Shown in pieces: positions 55,873 to 64,000 of a stretch of DNA of 64,000 nt. How positions within the stretch are numbered: position 1 is the stretch's first letter; the number at the start of each line of letters is the position of its first letter. Under the pieces are notes generated by a model, which was given only the letters and a program-made list of their open reading frames with translations, did not search any database and was not told the DNA's origin. A program made the translations under genes and the position numbers. This DNA is from Vibrio sp. B1FLJ16 (lineage in GTDB: Bacteria; Pseudomonadota; Gammaproteobacteria; Enterobacterales; Vibrionaceae), in the NCBI RefSeq assembly GCF_905175385.1, contig NZ_HG992750.1, forward strand, positions 372,001 through 436,000, written 5' to 3'.

Positions 55873-57441
55873 ATGTCAGCTAATAATAATTACAAAGCTA
55901 AAGAGACTCTCGTTGGAGAGTTCGAAGAACTGGTTTCTACGACAAATTTGCAAGGTGTTATTACTTACTGTAACGAGGCGTTTTGTCGCGTTGCAGAATA
56001 TACACATGAAGAGTTGGTAGGTAAAAACCATAATGTTGTTCGTCACAACGATATGCCGAAAGGGGCATTCGGTGACATGTGGGCGCGCCTCAAGAAAGGT
56101 AACGCGTGGCGCGGTATGGTGAAAAACAGCACTAAGTCTGGCGGGTATTATTGGGTCGATGCTTATGTGACACCAATATACGAACACAACCAGATCGTTG
56201 GTTATCAGTCTGTCCGCGTTAAGCCAAAACACGAATGGGTCGATATCGCAGATAAAGCTTATAAGACAATGAAAGCGGCAGAACAGTCTGGTCGCACCTG
56301 GTCTCTTAAAATAAACGAAACGCTGCGTTACGCTATATTACTCGGTGCATTAACCGCTCCAGCAGCCGCTTATGCGTTATCTGCTCAAGGGCCATTGGCA
56401 TGGTTAGCCAGCGCGTTACCAGCTGGTATATTAGCGCTGCTATTCCGTCAGGAACTGATAGATACCCCGAAACAACTTAAAAAGCTACAAAAGCAATATG
56501 ACAGCGTAAGTCGTTTGATTTATTCCGGAGACAGCGCATTTTCTATTGCAGACTTCCATATCAAAATGCTTTCGGCTCGTATCCGCACCGTACTGGGGCG
56601 TATGACAGATTCAGCTTTACCGTTGCAAGACTGTGCCGCTGCTCTTAGCCAGACAACGGCGGAAGTGCATGACGCGCTGAATCAGCAAAATATAGACATT
56701 CGAAGAGTACGAGATGCAATGCAGGAAGTCGAAACATCGGCTACTTCCGCATCTTCGGCTACTAACGATGCGCACCTGCTTATTGATGACACGCTTAAGT
56801 CGTGTCTGATGGCAAAAGAAACCATTATTCAGACTCATGACAATTTGGCTCAATTGAGCCTTCAGGCAGAGAAAGCAACCGAAACAACATACCAGCTCAG
56901 TGATCAGGCTCAGAAAGTAAATAGCTTGATGGACGAGATCGGCGGTATTGCTGAGCAAACTAATTTACTCGCTTTAAACGCTGCAATTGAAGCGGCAAGG
57001 GCAGGTGAGCAAGGTCGAGGTTTCGCCGTGGTTGCGGACGAAGTAAGGGCGTTATCTGGCCGTACATCCAATGCAACTGAGCAGATTCAGGCGTCGCTTT
57101 CTACTATGTTGTCTACGATTCAGAGCTGGCAGAAAGACATCCTAGCGAATAAAGATCAAACGGATGCTTGTTCTGAAGTTGCTGAACAAAGTACACGCCG
57201 TTTGTCGGAAGTCGAGCAAATGATGCAAACCATGAGTGGTTTAATGGTTGATGTTGCGCAGACAGCAGATAATCAGCTTAAACTAGCCAGTGATGTCAAT
57301 CTGCATGTTCAGTCTATTGCCTCAACGGCAGAGCAAAACTTAGCAGCGACACATTCTGTTGAACAAAATAGTCTTCAGTTGAAAGAACAAGTCAAAGATT
57401 TCTATCAGTTAGCGCTTCGATTCGAAGATAAACAGTCTTAG
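55873..57441 (+). CDS. aer: Aer-like PAS-domain energy-taxis receptor
   Basis: Chemoreceptor that reads redox state through a cytoplasmic PAS domain, with FAD as cofactor in E. coli Aer. The 522-residue product opens with a PAS domain (about 15-115) bearing [41 protein letters not shown] and a Trp-rich loop, very like Aer. A hydrophobic segment (about 157-190) anchors it with no periplasmic domain. The signalling domain contains the tip [20 protein letters not shown]. Monocistronic; it ends before a bidirectional terminator. Confidence 0.9.
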   Translation: MSANNNYKAKETLVGEFEELVSTTNLQGVITYCNEAFCRVAEYTHEELVGKNHNVVRHNDMPKGAFGDMWARLKKGNAWRGMVKNSTKSGGYYWVDAYVTPIYEHNQIVGYQSVRVKPKHEWVDIADKAYKTMKAAEQSGRTWSLKINETLRYAILLGALTAPAAAYALSAQGPLAWLASALPAGILALLFRQELIDTPKQLKKLQKQYDSVSRLIYSGDSAFSIADFHIKMLSARIRTVLGRMTDSALPLQDCAAALSQTTAEVHDALNQQNIDIRRVRDAMQEVETSATSASSATNDAHLLIDDTLKSCLMAKETIIQTHDNLAQLSLQAEKATETTYQLSDQAQKVNSLMDEIGGIAEQTNLLALNAAIEAARAGEQGRGFAVVADEVRALSGRTSNATEQIQASLSTMLSTIQSWQKDILANKDQTDACSEVAEQSTRRLSEVEQMMQTMSGLMVDVAQTADNQLKLASDVNLHVQSIASTAEQNLAATHSVEQNSLQLKEQVKDFYQLALRFEDKQS

Positions 57442-57500
57442 ATAACCTTCATTTGCCGTCAGTGGGAAGTACATTGTTCGGCTAGACAAGTTGGAAAAGA

Positions 57501-57530
57501 AAAGCCCCGCTGTGTAAGCGGGGCTTTGTT
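57501..57530. terminator. Bidirectional terminator between aer and tkt
   Basis: AAAGCCCCGCT (57501-57511), loop GTGTA, AGCGGGGCTTT (57517-57527), then GTT. Confidence 0.88.
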
Positions 57531-57562
57531 TATTAAACAAGTGCTTGAAAGCTAATCGTTGA

Positions 57563-59554
57563 TTAAGCTAGAAGCTCTTTTGCTGTGTTCACTACATTTT
57601 CAGTCGTAAAACCAAACATCTTGAACAGTTCGCCTGCTGGTGCAGATTCACCGAAAGTAGTCATACCGATGATCTTGCCGCCAAAGCCCACGTACTTGTA
57701 CCAGAAGTCTGCGATGCCCGCTTCAATAGCGATACGTGCAGTGACATCTGATGGTAGTACTGCTTCACGGTAAGCTGCGTCTTGCTTGTCGAATGCATCC
57801 GTTGATGGCATTGAAACAACGCGTACTTTCTTACCTTCTGCTGTTAGTTGTGCTGCTGCTTCTACCGCTAGCTCAACTTCAGAACCTGTTGCGATTAGGA
57901 TAAGCTCTGGCTTGCCTTCGCAATCTTTCAGGATGTAAGCACCTTTAGCGATGTCTGCAACTTGCTCAGCTGTACGCTCTTGTTGTGCTAGGTTCTGACG
58001 AGAGAAGATAAGCGCAGTTGGCGCGTCTTTACGCTCAATTGCCAGTTTCCAAGCTACAGCAGATTCAACCTGGTCACATGGACGCCATGTGCTCATGTTC
58101 GGAGTCAGACGTAGAGAAGCCATTTGCTCAACTGGTTGGTGAGTTGGGCCATCTTCGCCAAGACCGATAGAGTCGTGCGTGTAAACCTGGATGTTCTGGA
58201 TCTTCATCAGAGCAGCCATGCGCATTGCGTTACGAGCGTATTCCATGAACATTAGGAAAGTTGCACCGTAAGGAACGAAACCGCCGTGTAGTGCGATACC
58301 GTTCATGATCGCTGTCATACCGAATTCACGCACACCGTAGTGGATGTAGTTACCTGAGAAGTCAGTTGCTTCTAGAGACTTAGAACCAGACCACATAGTT
58401 AGGTTAGAAGGCGCTAGGTCAGCAGAGCCGCCCATGAATTCTGGTAGAAGCGCACCAAACGCTTCTAGTGCGTTTTGCGATGCTTTACGCGATGCAATGT
58501 TAGCTGGATTCGCTTGAAGATCAGCAATGATTTGGCTTGCTTTCTCTTCCCACTGAGCAGGTAGCTCGCCGTTTACGCGGCGTTTAAATTCAGCTGCCAG
58601 CTCAGGGTATGCTGCTTCATAAGCTGCAAATTTCTCGTTCCACGCTGCTTCCTTAGCTGCGCCTGCTTCTTTCGCTGACCATTCTGCGTAGACTTCCTGC
58701 GGAATTTCAAAAGGACCGTGCTCCCAACCTAGTTCTTTACGAGTTGCTGCAATTTCTTCTGCGCCAAGTGGTGCACCGTGACAGTCGTGAGAACCAGACT
58801 TGTTAGGAGAACCGAAACCGATGATAGTCTTAGTACAGATTAGAGTAGGACGAGGGTCTGCTTTAGCTGCTTCAATTGCTGCGTTGATTGCTGCAGAGTC
58901 GTGACCATCTACTGCTGGGATTACGTGCCAGCCGTACGCTTCAAAACGCTTAGGTGTATCGTCAGAGAACCAGCCTTCAACATGACCATCGATAGAGATG
59001 CCGTTGTCATCCCAGAATGCAATCAGTTTACCTAGGCCAAGAGTACCCGCCAGAGAACATGCCTCGTGTGAGATACCTTCCATCAGACAGCCATCACCCA
59101 TGAATGCGTAAGTGAAGTGGTCAACGATGTCGTGGCCTTCTTTGTTGAACTGAGCCGCTAGCGCTTTTTCAGCCATCGCCATACCAACAGCGTTAGTAAT
59201 ACCTTGACCTAGAGGGCCTGTAGTTGTTTCGATACCTGGTGCGTAGCCGTACTCAGGGTGACCTGGAGTCTTAGAGTGAAGCTGACGGAAGTTTTTCAGA
59301 TCATCAATTGATAGCTCGTAGCCTGCTAGGTGCAGCAGAGAGTAGATCAGCATTGAGCCGTGGCCGTTTGACAGTACAAAACGGTCGCGGTCAGCCCATT
59401 CTGGGTTAGTTGGGTTGTGGTTTAGGTGAGAGCGCCAAAGAACTTCAGCGATATCAGCCATACCCATAGGTGCACCTGGGTGGCCTGAGTTAGCTTGTTG
59501 AACACCGTCCATGCTTAGCGCACGGATTGCATTTGCTAGATATTTGCGATCCAT
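57563..59554 (-). CDS. tkt: Transketolase
   Basis: Thiamine-diphosphate enzyme of the pentose phosphate pathway. The 663-residue product matches the family length. Landmarks: [12 protein letters not shown] at about 24-35, the cofactor motif [21 protein letters not shown] in pieces at about 154-174 ending in DDN, and the Pyr-domain [14 protein letters not shown] at about 465-478. It lies 82 bp downstream of tal on the same strand, with a hairpin between them. With tal and the divergent SorC-type gene it forms a separate, probably inducible non-oxidative pentose phosphate unit. Confidence 0.95.
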   Translation of the reverse strand: MDRKYLANAIRALSMDGVQQANSGHPGAPMGMADIAEVLWRSHLNHNPTNPEWADRDRFVLSNGHGSMLIYSLLHLAGYELSIDDLKNFRQLHSKTPGHPEYGYAPGIETTTGPLGQGITNAVGMAMAEKALAAQFNKEGHDIVDHFTYAFMGDGCLMEGISHEACSLAGTLGLGKLIAFWDDNGISIDGHVEGWFSDDTPKRFEAYGWHVIPAVDGHDSAAINAAIEAAKADPRPTLICTKTIIGFGSPNKSGSHDCHGAPLGAEEIAATRKELGWEHGPFEIPQEVYAEWSAKEAGAAKEAAWNEKFAAYEAAYPELAAEFKRRVNGELPAQWEEKASQIIADLQANPANIASRKASQNALEAFGALLPEFMGGSADLAPSNLTMWSGSKSLEATDFSGNYIHYGVREFGMTAIMNGIALHGGFVPYGATFLMFMEYARNAMRMAALMKIQNIQVYTHDSIGLGEDGPTHQPVEQMASLRLTPNMSTWRPCDQVESAVAWKLAIERKDAPTALIFSRQNLAQQERTAEQVADIAKGAYILKDCEGKPELILIATGSEVELAVEAAAQLTAEGKKVRVVSMPSTDAFDKQDAAYREAVLPSDVTARIAIEAGIADFWYKYVGFGGKIIGMTTFGESAPAGELFKMFGFTTENVVNTAKELLA

Positions 59555-59597
59555 AATAATTACCGAATATGTTTAATTCTAGGAAAGGAAAATTAGC

Positions 59598-59619
59598 AGG
59601 GGAACGCAATCGTTCCCCT
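59598..59619 (-). terminator. Hairpin between tal and tkt
   Basis: AGGGGAACG (59598-59606), loop CAAT, CGTTCCCCT (59611-59619). Read leftward it is followed by GCTAATTTTCC, a weak T tract. It could be a leaky terminator or a processing point that sets the tal:tkt ratio within the operon. Confidence 0.5.
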
Positions 59620-59636
59620 GTTGTGATTCTGTGTGA

Positions 59637-60587
59637 TTACAGCTTAGCTGCGATCATGTCTTCTAGTTTACCCTGGTCAATCGCGAAGTTGCGGATACCT
59701 TCAGCAAGCTTCTCTACAGCCATTGGGTCTTGGTTGTGATCCCATAGGAACTCTGAGTGAGTCATTGGAGCCGGACGCTCTTTCGCGCCTTTAGAGTCGA
59801 TAAGCTTCTCAACTACTTCGCCTTCAGCTGCTTCTAGTTCTGCAAGAAGAGCAGGAGCGATAGTCAGACGGTCACAACCAGCAAGCTCTAGGATCTCGCC
59901 GATGTTACGGAAGCTCGCGCCCATAACAACCGTGTTGTAGCCGTACTCTTTGTAGTAGTTGTAGATAGAAGTTACAGATAGTACACCTGGATCTTCTTGA
60001 GCTTCGAAGTCACGACCTTCTTTTGCCTTGTACCAGTCCATGATACGACCAACGAATGGTGAAATCAGGAATACGCCAGCTTCAGCACAAGCACGCGCCT
60101 GAGCGAATGAGAATAGAAGAGTCAGGTTACAGTTGATGCCTTCTTTTTCTAGGATTTCTGCAGCGCGGATACCTTCCCAAGTAGAAGCCAGTTTGATAAG
60201 GATGCGATCGTTAGTGATACCTGCATCGTTGTACATCTTAACTAGCTGACGTGCTTTCGCTACGCTGCCTTCCATATCGTAAGAAAGACGAGCATCAACT
60301 TCTGTTGAGATACGGCCTGGGATAGTTTTAAGGATTTCTTTACCAATGTTTACAGCAAGCATGTCACAAGTGTCTTGAACTTGTTGAGCTTTGTCGTCGC
60401 TTTGCTCTTTTGCGTAAGCAATTGAAGCGTCGATCAGAGGTGCATACTCAGCAATTTGAGCGGCTTTCAGAATCAGAGAAGGGTTAGTTGTTGCGTCTTC
60501 TGGTTGGTATTTTTTGATTGCGTCAATTTCACCAGTGTCAGCTACTACAGTCGTTAGTTTACGAAGTTGCTCTAATTTGTTGCTCAT
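59637..60587 (-). CDS. tal: Transaldolase
   Basis: Pentose phosphate pathway enzyme that transfers dihydroxyacetone units. From the ATG at 60587 (AGGAT upstream) the product is 316 residues, as in E. coli TalB. The Schiff-base Lys132 is in [12 protein letters not shown], and DATTNPSL (31-38) and the phosphate-site SFRNIGEI are in place. First gene of tal-tkt. The three extra codons upstream of the chosen ATG (from 60596) are unlikely to be used. Confidence 0.95.
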   Translation of the reverse strand: MSNKLEQLRKLTTVVADTGEIDAIKKYQPEDATTNPSLILKAAQIAEYAPLIDASIAYAKEQSDDKAQQVQDTCDMLAVNIGKEILKTIPGRISTEVDARLSYDMEGSVAKARQLVKMYNDAGITNDRILIKLASTWEGIRAAEILEKEGINCNLTLLFSFAQARACAEAGVFLISPFVGRIMDWYKAKEGRDFEAQEDPGVLSVTSIYNYYKEYGYNTVVMGASFRNIGEILELAGCDRLTIAPALLAELEAAEGEVVEKLIDSKGAKERPAPMTHSEFLWDHNQDPMAVEKLAEGIRNFAIDQGKLEDMIAAKL

Positions 60588-61051
60588 TACGATCATCCTA
60601 TTTCATGGGGTCTCATACTTTGCTGTAAGCATGAAGAGTGCAGTTACAAGCGCATTAGCAGATAGAAGTTGATATTTGTTCCACCAGCTAACTTTTAACT
60701 TTTCAGCGTTTGAACAACTGTTATGAGCATTTGATCAAACGTTGAGTAAATGATGCCTCCATAATTATCTTATCTGCACCGAAAGTCAATTGTTGATCTG
60801 AAGGTAAGGTGACTTTAATCAATTATTTTTTTAGTTGTTAACCTGCTGTTGCATGAATAAACGTTTGCCTAGGCTATACATAGCTTATCGCATTACTTAT
60901 TGGTAGAAATTTTAGGGTGAGAAATTGTTTTTGTGATGAGCAAATGTTGAAGTGATGTGCGTGTGTGACATATGCTACGCATGTGAGCGCTTGTAAAGGT
61001 GCTGAGTATTTGCCCGTGTAAACGGAACAGCTATATATAAATCAGGTGATT
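60588..61051. promoter_or_regulatory. Divergent tal / SorC-regulator control region
   Basis: A 464-bp gap with no gene. It contains the 10-bp palindrome TTTGATCAAA (60730-60739), and related sequences GTTTGAACAAC (about 60710) and TTGATC (about 60793). Such repeated TTTGA-type half-sites are plausible operators for the SorC-family protein encoded to the right. This is inference from motif clustering only. Confidence 0.4.
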
Positions 61052-62053
61052 ATGAGTAAATCCATTAACGATGTATCTGATGAAGGCACTGATCTTCTGA
61101 CTGAAATTTCTGTTGCTTACTATCAAGATGGAGCGACACAGGAAGAGATCTCGAAAAAGTTTGCCGTATCCCGCGCTAAGGTGGGACGTATGCTGAAGCA
61201 GGCAAGAGACGAAGGTATTGTTGAGATTACAGTTAAATACCATCCGGTGTTCAGCGCTAAGATTGAGCAGCGTCTTATTGAACGTTTTGGTGTAAAGCGG
61301 GCTTTGGTTGCATTGGATCAGCCGAGTGAAGAACAGCAGAGACTTCAGGTTGCGGGGCTGGTGTCGAAGTACATGGCCAGCACATTGCAAAATGGCACAG
61401 TCGTAACGGTCGGCCAGGGCCGTAATGTGTCAGCAGTCGCGCACCACGTCGGTGTAATTCCCCAGAAAGACGTGAAATTTGTTTGCGGAATCGGTGGTAT
61501 ACACCCTCGTGGCGGCATGTTTAACGCAGACCATATTTGCCGTCAGTTTGCGAAAAGCTACGGCGGAACTTCAGAGACCTTATACGCTCCTGCATATGCG
61601 GAAAACCGGGAGCAGAAACTGGCTTTCATGCAAAACGCGACGGTGAAACAGACCTTGGACCTTGCACGTAAAGCAGATGTCGCACTGGTCGGAATTGGCG
61701 ATATGAGTGAAAACAGCTATATGGTGGATCTAGGCTGGTTCACCGCAGAAGAGGTCGTTCAGTCTCGTATGTTGCAGGGTGTGGTTGGAGATTTCGCGGG
61801 GTACGACTTCTTTGATATTAATGGCGAATCAGCGAAGACCGTGATGAGTGACCGGATCATTGGCTTAGGTATTGATGAATTTCGTTCGGTTTCAGAAGTG
61901 ATCGCAATTGCAGCAGAAAACAGTAAGCCACTAGCCTTATTAGGTGCACTGAGAACGGGGGCAATTGATGTCATCGCGACGAGCGTAAGTAACGCATTAA
62001 CTGTACTCAACCTCGATGAACAGATGAATGGTAAAGCTACATCGGAGATTTAG
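61052..62053 (+). CDS. SorC/DeoR-family sugar-binding transcriptional regulator
   Basis: Regulator with an N-terminal helix-turn-helix (GATQEEISKKFAVSRAKVGRML at about residues 28-49) and a C-terminal sugar-phosphate-binding domain (about 85-320). The latter carries TVGQGRNVSAVAHHV and the GIGDMSENS and GLGIDEFR loops typical of the SorC group. From the ATG at 61052 it is 333 residues; a GTG six bases earlier is possible. Its divergence from tal-tkt suggests it responds to a pentose or hexose phosphate and controls that operon. The inducer is unknown. Confidence 0.88.
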   Translation: MSKSINDVSDEGTDLLTEISVAYYQDGATQEEISKKFAVSRAKVGRMLKQARDEGIVEITVKYHPVFSAKIEQRLIERFGVKRALVALDQPSEEQQRLQVAGLVSKYMASTLQNGTVVTVGQGRNVSAVAHHVGVIPQKDVKFVCGIGGIHPRGGMFNADHICRQFAKSYGGTSETLYAPAYAENREQKLAFMQNATVKQTLDLARKADVALVGIGDMSENSYMVDLGWFTAEEVVQSRMLQGVVGDFAGYDFFDINGESAKTVMSDRIIGLGIDEFRSVSEVIAIAAENSKPLALLGALRTGAIDVIATSVSNALTVLNLDEQMNGKATSEI

Positions 62054-62179
62054 CACAAATTATGTGCAATCAATGTAATATGGTTGTGAGTATTTATAAA
62101 TCACTCGCAGCCTGATTTCGTTTCCGAGTTAAAACTAATCCTCCAGAGTACTTTGTAATTTCTTACTCCGGAGGAAATT

Positions 62180-63475
62180 ATGAAAAAAACACTTCTCACC
62201 ACCGCACTATTAGCAAGTTTTTCAACATTCGCTAACGCAGAGCCAAAAGTCGTCGCTGGTTATTTTGCGGACTGGCAATATGCCAATGCGGACAACCCTT
62301 ATACAGTAAAAGATATTCCTGCCGACAAACTCACACACGTTATTTACGCGTTTTTGAGTATGTGTGGTCCACACACCGGGGCATCCGAAACGGTGCAAAA
62401 ATTGGTGGAAGAGCAATGTAAAGGGAAAGAACCGTATACGGCCATTGTTGTCGATACGGAAGCTGCGCTTGAAAAAGAGTTCGGTCCCGTCTCGGTCGCT
62501 GTTCCTTACAATGGCCATTTCGCTCAACTGGCGGAGTTAAAGAAGCTGAATCCAGAACTGAAAATACTTCCTTCTTTCGGAGGGTGGACCATGTCTGAGC
62601 CCTTTCACACCATGGTAAAAGATAAAACTGCCATGGATCAGTTCTCTAAAACTGCAGTTGAGTTGATTGCTCAATATGACTTCTTCGACGGCATCGACCT
62701 CGATTGGGAATACCCAGGAGGTGGAGGCTTAACGACATCTCCATGGAATCCGGAGACTAAATTATCTGATGAGCAGAAATCTTCAGAACGCGATGCCTTT
62801 ACCTATCTGGTCAAAACTCTGCGTTCTGAACTTGATGGATTGGAGAAAAAGACCAAGCGCGAATATGAACTTTCAACAGCGGTTGGAGTAGGTCCTAAAG
62901 CGGCAAGCATCGACTGGAAATCGGCGCAACCTTATCTAACCAACATGTTTGCGATGACTTACGACTTTTTAGGCGGCTGGGGACAGCAAACCGGACACAC
63001 GACGAATCTGCATGCGACTGAACGAAGCTGGTGGGGGATGGGCGCAGATGTGTTTATTAACCAGATGATCGAGCTGGGAATACCGAGTGAAAAACTGGTG
63101 ATTGGCGCTGCCTTTTATGGACGAGGATGGCAAGGCACTAAAGATTTTTCTGGTGGCTTACCAACGCAGGATTTGTTGTCAGAGCAAGGTGCACAGTTTG
63201 GTACGGGTGAAAACGGGTACTTCATGTTTTGGGACTTAATGAAGAACTACAGTGCTAAACAAGGCTACGAATACAAATATGATGAGCAGTCACAGGCACC
63301 ATACTTGTGGCACCCTGAAAAGAAAGTGTTTATCTCGTTTGAAGACGAGCGCTCTATTAAAGCAAAAGCGAACTGGGCGAAACAATCTAACCTGGGTGGC
63401 ATATTTACCTGGGAATTGTCGGGTGATCCGAAAGGCGAGTTGGTCGACGTAATGTATAAAGAGATGCAGAACTAA
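62180..63475 (+). CDS. Secreted chitinase, glycoside hydrolase family 18
   Basis: Hydrolyses beta-1,4-N-acetylglucosamine polymers. The 431-residue product has a signal peptide (MKKTLLTTALLASFSTFANA, cleavage after Ala-20) and a single GH18 barrel. The catalytic DxxDxDxE motif is DGIDLDWE, residues 170-177, with Glu177 as proton donor. SFGGWTMSEPF (strand 3) and the FAMTYDF / FTWELSGD strands are also typical. No separate chitin-binding or fibronectin domain is attached, so it is a compact enzyme. A CCGGAGGAAATT site precedes the ATG. Confidence 0.93.
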   Translation: MKKTLLTTALLASFSTFANAEPKVVAGYFADWQYANADNPYTVKDIPADKLTHVIYAFLSMCGPHTGASETVQKLVEEQCKGKEPYTAIVVDTEAALEKEFGPVSVAVPYNGHFAQLAELKKLNPELKILPSFGGWTMSEPFHTMVKDKTAMDQFSKTAVELIAQYDFFDGIDLDWEYPGGGGLTTSPWNPETKLSDEQKSSERDAFTYLVKTLRSELDGLEKKTKREYELSTAVGVGPKAASIDWKSAQPYLTNMFAMTYDFLGGWGQQTGHTTNLHATERSWWGMGADVFINQMIELGIPSEKLVIGAAFYGRGWQGTKDFSGGLPTQDLLSEQGAQFGTGENGYFMFWDLMKNYSAKQGYEYKYDEQSQAPYLWHPEKKVFISFEDERSIKAKANWAKQSNLGGIFTWELSGDPKGELVDVMYKEMQN

Positions 63476-63496
63476 AGTTATTGCGCTTACACCTGC

Positions 63497-63539
63497 CTCA
63501 CTCTGCATTTTTTATTCATTTATCAATATGCAGAGTGAG
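63497..63539. repeat. 12-bp perfect inverted repeat
   Basis: CTCACTCTGCAT (63497-63508) and ATGCAGAGTGAG (63528-63539), 19-base AT-rich loop. It starts 21 bp after the chitinase stop. No T tract follows, so it is either a weak terminator or a regulatory palindrome for the next gene. Confidence 0.6.
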
Positions 63540-63645
63540 ATAGCGCACAAAGCGTTCATTTCCTCTCACTCTCGTTTGCTATTTCCGCTTCTGCAAACCA
63601 TAACTATATGGAATAACAATCAATTTAAAAGAACAAGGAGCGTTT

Positions 63646-64000
63646 ATGTACCAGGCACTAAGGAATGGGCTAGTGGCACTTGCTGTCGTATTTTCAGCAT
63701 CAACGATGGCTGAAAATTACACTATCGGTACCGGTAGTCAGAGTGGTACTTATTATCCGCTGGGCGGTATGCTGGCCAAAATTTGGAGTGAGAATTTACC
63801 AGACTTCAACATGCGTGCGGAAGTGACCGCAGCCTCTGTTGAAAATACCATTAAAGTGTCGACTAACAAGCAACTCGTCGGAATTGCGCAGGGTAATGTG
63901 GTATTGCAGGCTTACGAAGGGACTGACCCGTTCCCGCGTAAGATGGACGTAGCGGTGTTGTTTGCTCTTTATCCAAATGCAGTGCAGTTCATTGTGCCAG
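63646..64000 (+). CDS. TAXI-family TRAP transporter solute receptor (5' part)
   Basis: Periplasmic binding protein for a tripartite ATP-independent transporter. The first 118 codons lie in the window. A signal peptide (MYQALRNGLVALAVVFSAST, then MA) is followed by the diagnostic TAXI start NYTIGTGSQSGTYYPLGGML and later ENTIKVSTNKQLVGIAQGNVV. An AAGGAG site precedes the ATG at 63646. The gene runs off the right edge; the membrane components would be expected beyond. The ligand is unknown. Confidence 0.88.
   Translation, partial: MYQALRNGLVALAVVFSASTMAENYTIGTGSQSGTYYPLGGMLAKIWSENLPDFNMRAEVTAASVENTIKVSTNKQLVGIAQGNVVLQAYEGTDPFPRKMDVAVLFALYPNAVQFIVP

Overview
The window looks like part of the second chromosome of a marine Vibrio of the Harveyi clade (V. 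alginolyticus / V. parahaemolyticus / V. harveyi group). The basis is gene content: a luxPQ autoinducer-2 receptor operon whose LuxP carries every ligand-contact residue at V. harveyi numbering, a vemP-secD2-secF2 locus, napFDABC with the Vibrio-type mini-protein next to it, phaBAPC, and two Vibrio-style intergenic inverted-repeat elements. No tRNA, rRNA, CRISPR array, phage, integron or transposase gene was seen. Species assignment is inference.

Layout. 1-4776: maltose/maltodextrin uptake (divergent malK and malEFG, MalT boxes between, a possible 3' small RNA after malG). 5007-9292: housekeeping and orphan genes (thioesterase, EamA permease, YeeX, YceH, GIY-YIG protein). 9470-13197: luxPQ. 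13264-15942: slyA with two SlyA-type operators and a perfect CRP site, followed by an HlyD/FUSC-type efflux pair. 16024-17554: EamA permease divergent from an Lrp-type regulator. 17661-19380: unknown proteins, two with export signals. 19515-23071: vemP-secD2-secF2. 23220-23840: LysE-type exporter. 24565-28765: polyhydroxybutyrate operon phaB-phaA-phaP-phaC. 29159-31378: a broken sensor diguanylate cyclase. 31831-39052: periplasmic nitrate reductase (napFDABC plus a 44-residue membrane peptide) divergent from narQP, with NarP and FNR sites between. 39095-42564: a 57-residue protein, a 280-bp repeat element, a lipoprotein, pepT and a dCMP deaminase. 42948-47237: an RND efflux pair whose pump gene is frameshifted in a run of seven A. 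47344-57441: two chemoreceptors (one Aer-like), arfB, a YqaB-like phosphatase, a REC-REC-GGDEF regulator, an OmpA-family porin, aroG with a TyrR box, and an MFS permease. 57563-62053: tal-tkt with a divergent SorC-type regulator. 62180-64000: a GH18 chitinase and the start of a TAXI-type TRAP binding protein.

How it fits together. Most of the window concerns sensing and carbon/energy switching: maltose, chitin and PHB metabolism, nitrate respiration, AI-2 quorum sensing, c-di-GMP, chemotaxis and adaptation of the export machinery to salinity. The most notable locus is vemP-secD2F2. VemP is recognised by its 159-residue length and C-terminal arrest segment ending at Gln156. This system has been described before, but here a 162-bp inverted-repeat element lies in the leader between the arrest site and secD2, beside a hairpin that covers the secD2 ribosome-binding site. 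I did not find a multi-gene system that I can defend as wholly undescribed. The best leads are the vemP-secD2 leader architecture, the multiply interrupted diguanylate cyclase, the homopolymer frameshift in the RND pump, a candidate RNA after malG, and two overlooked small proteins.
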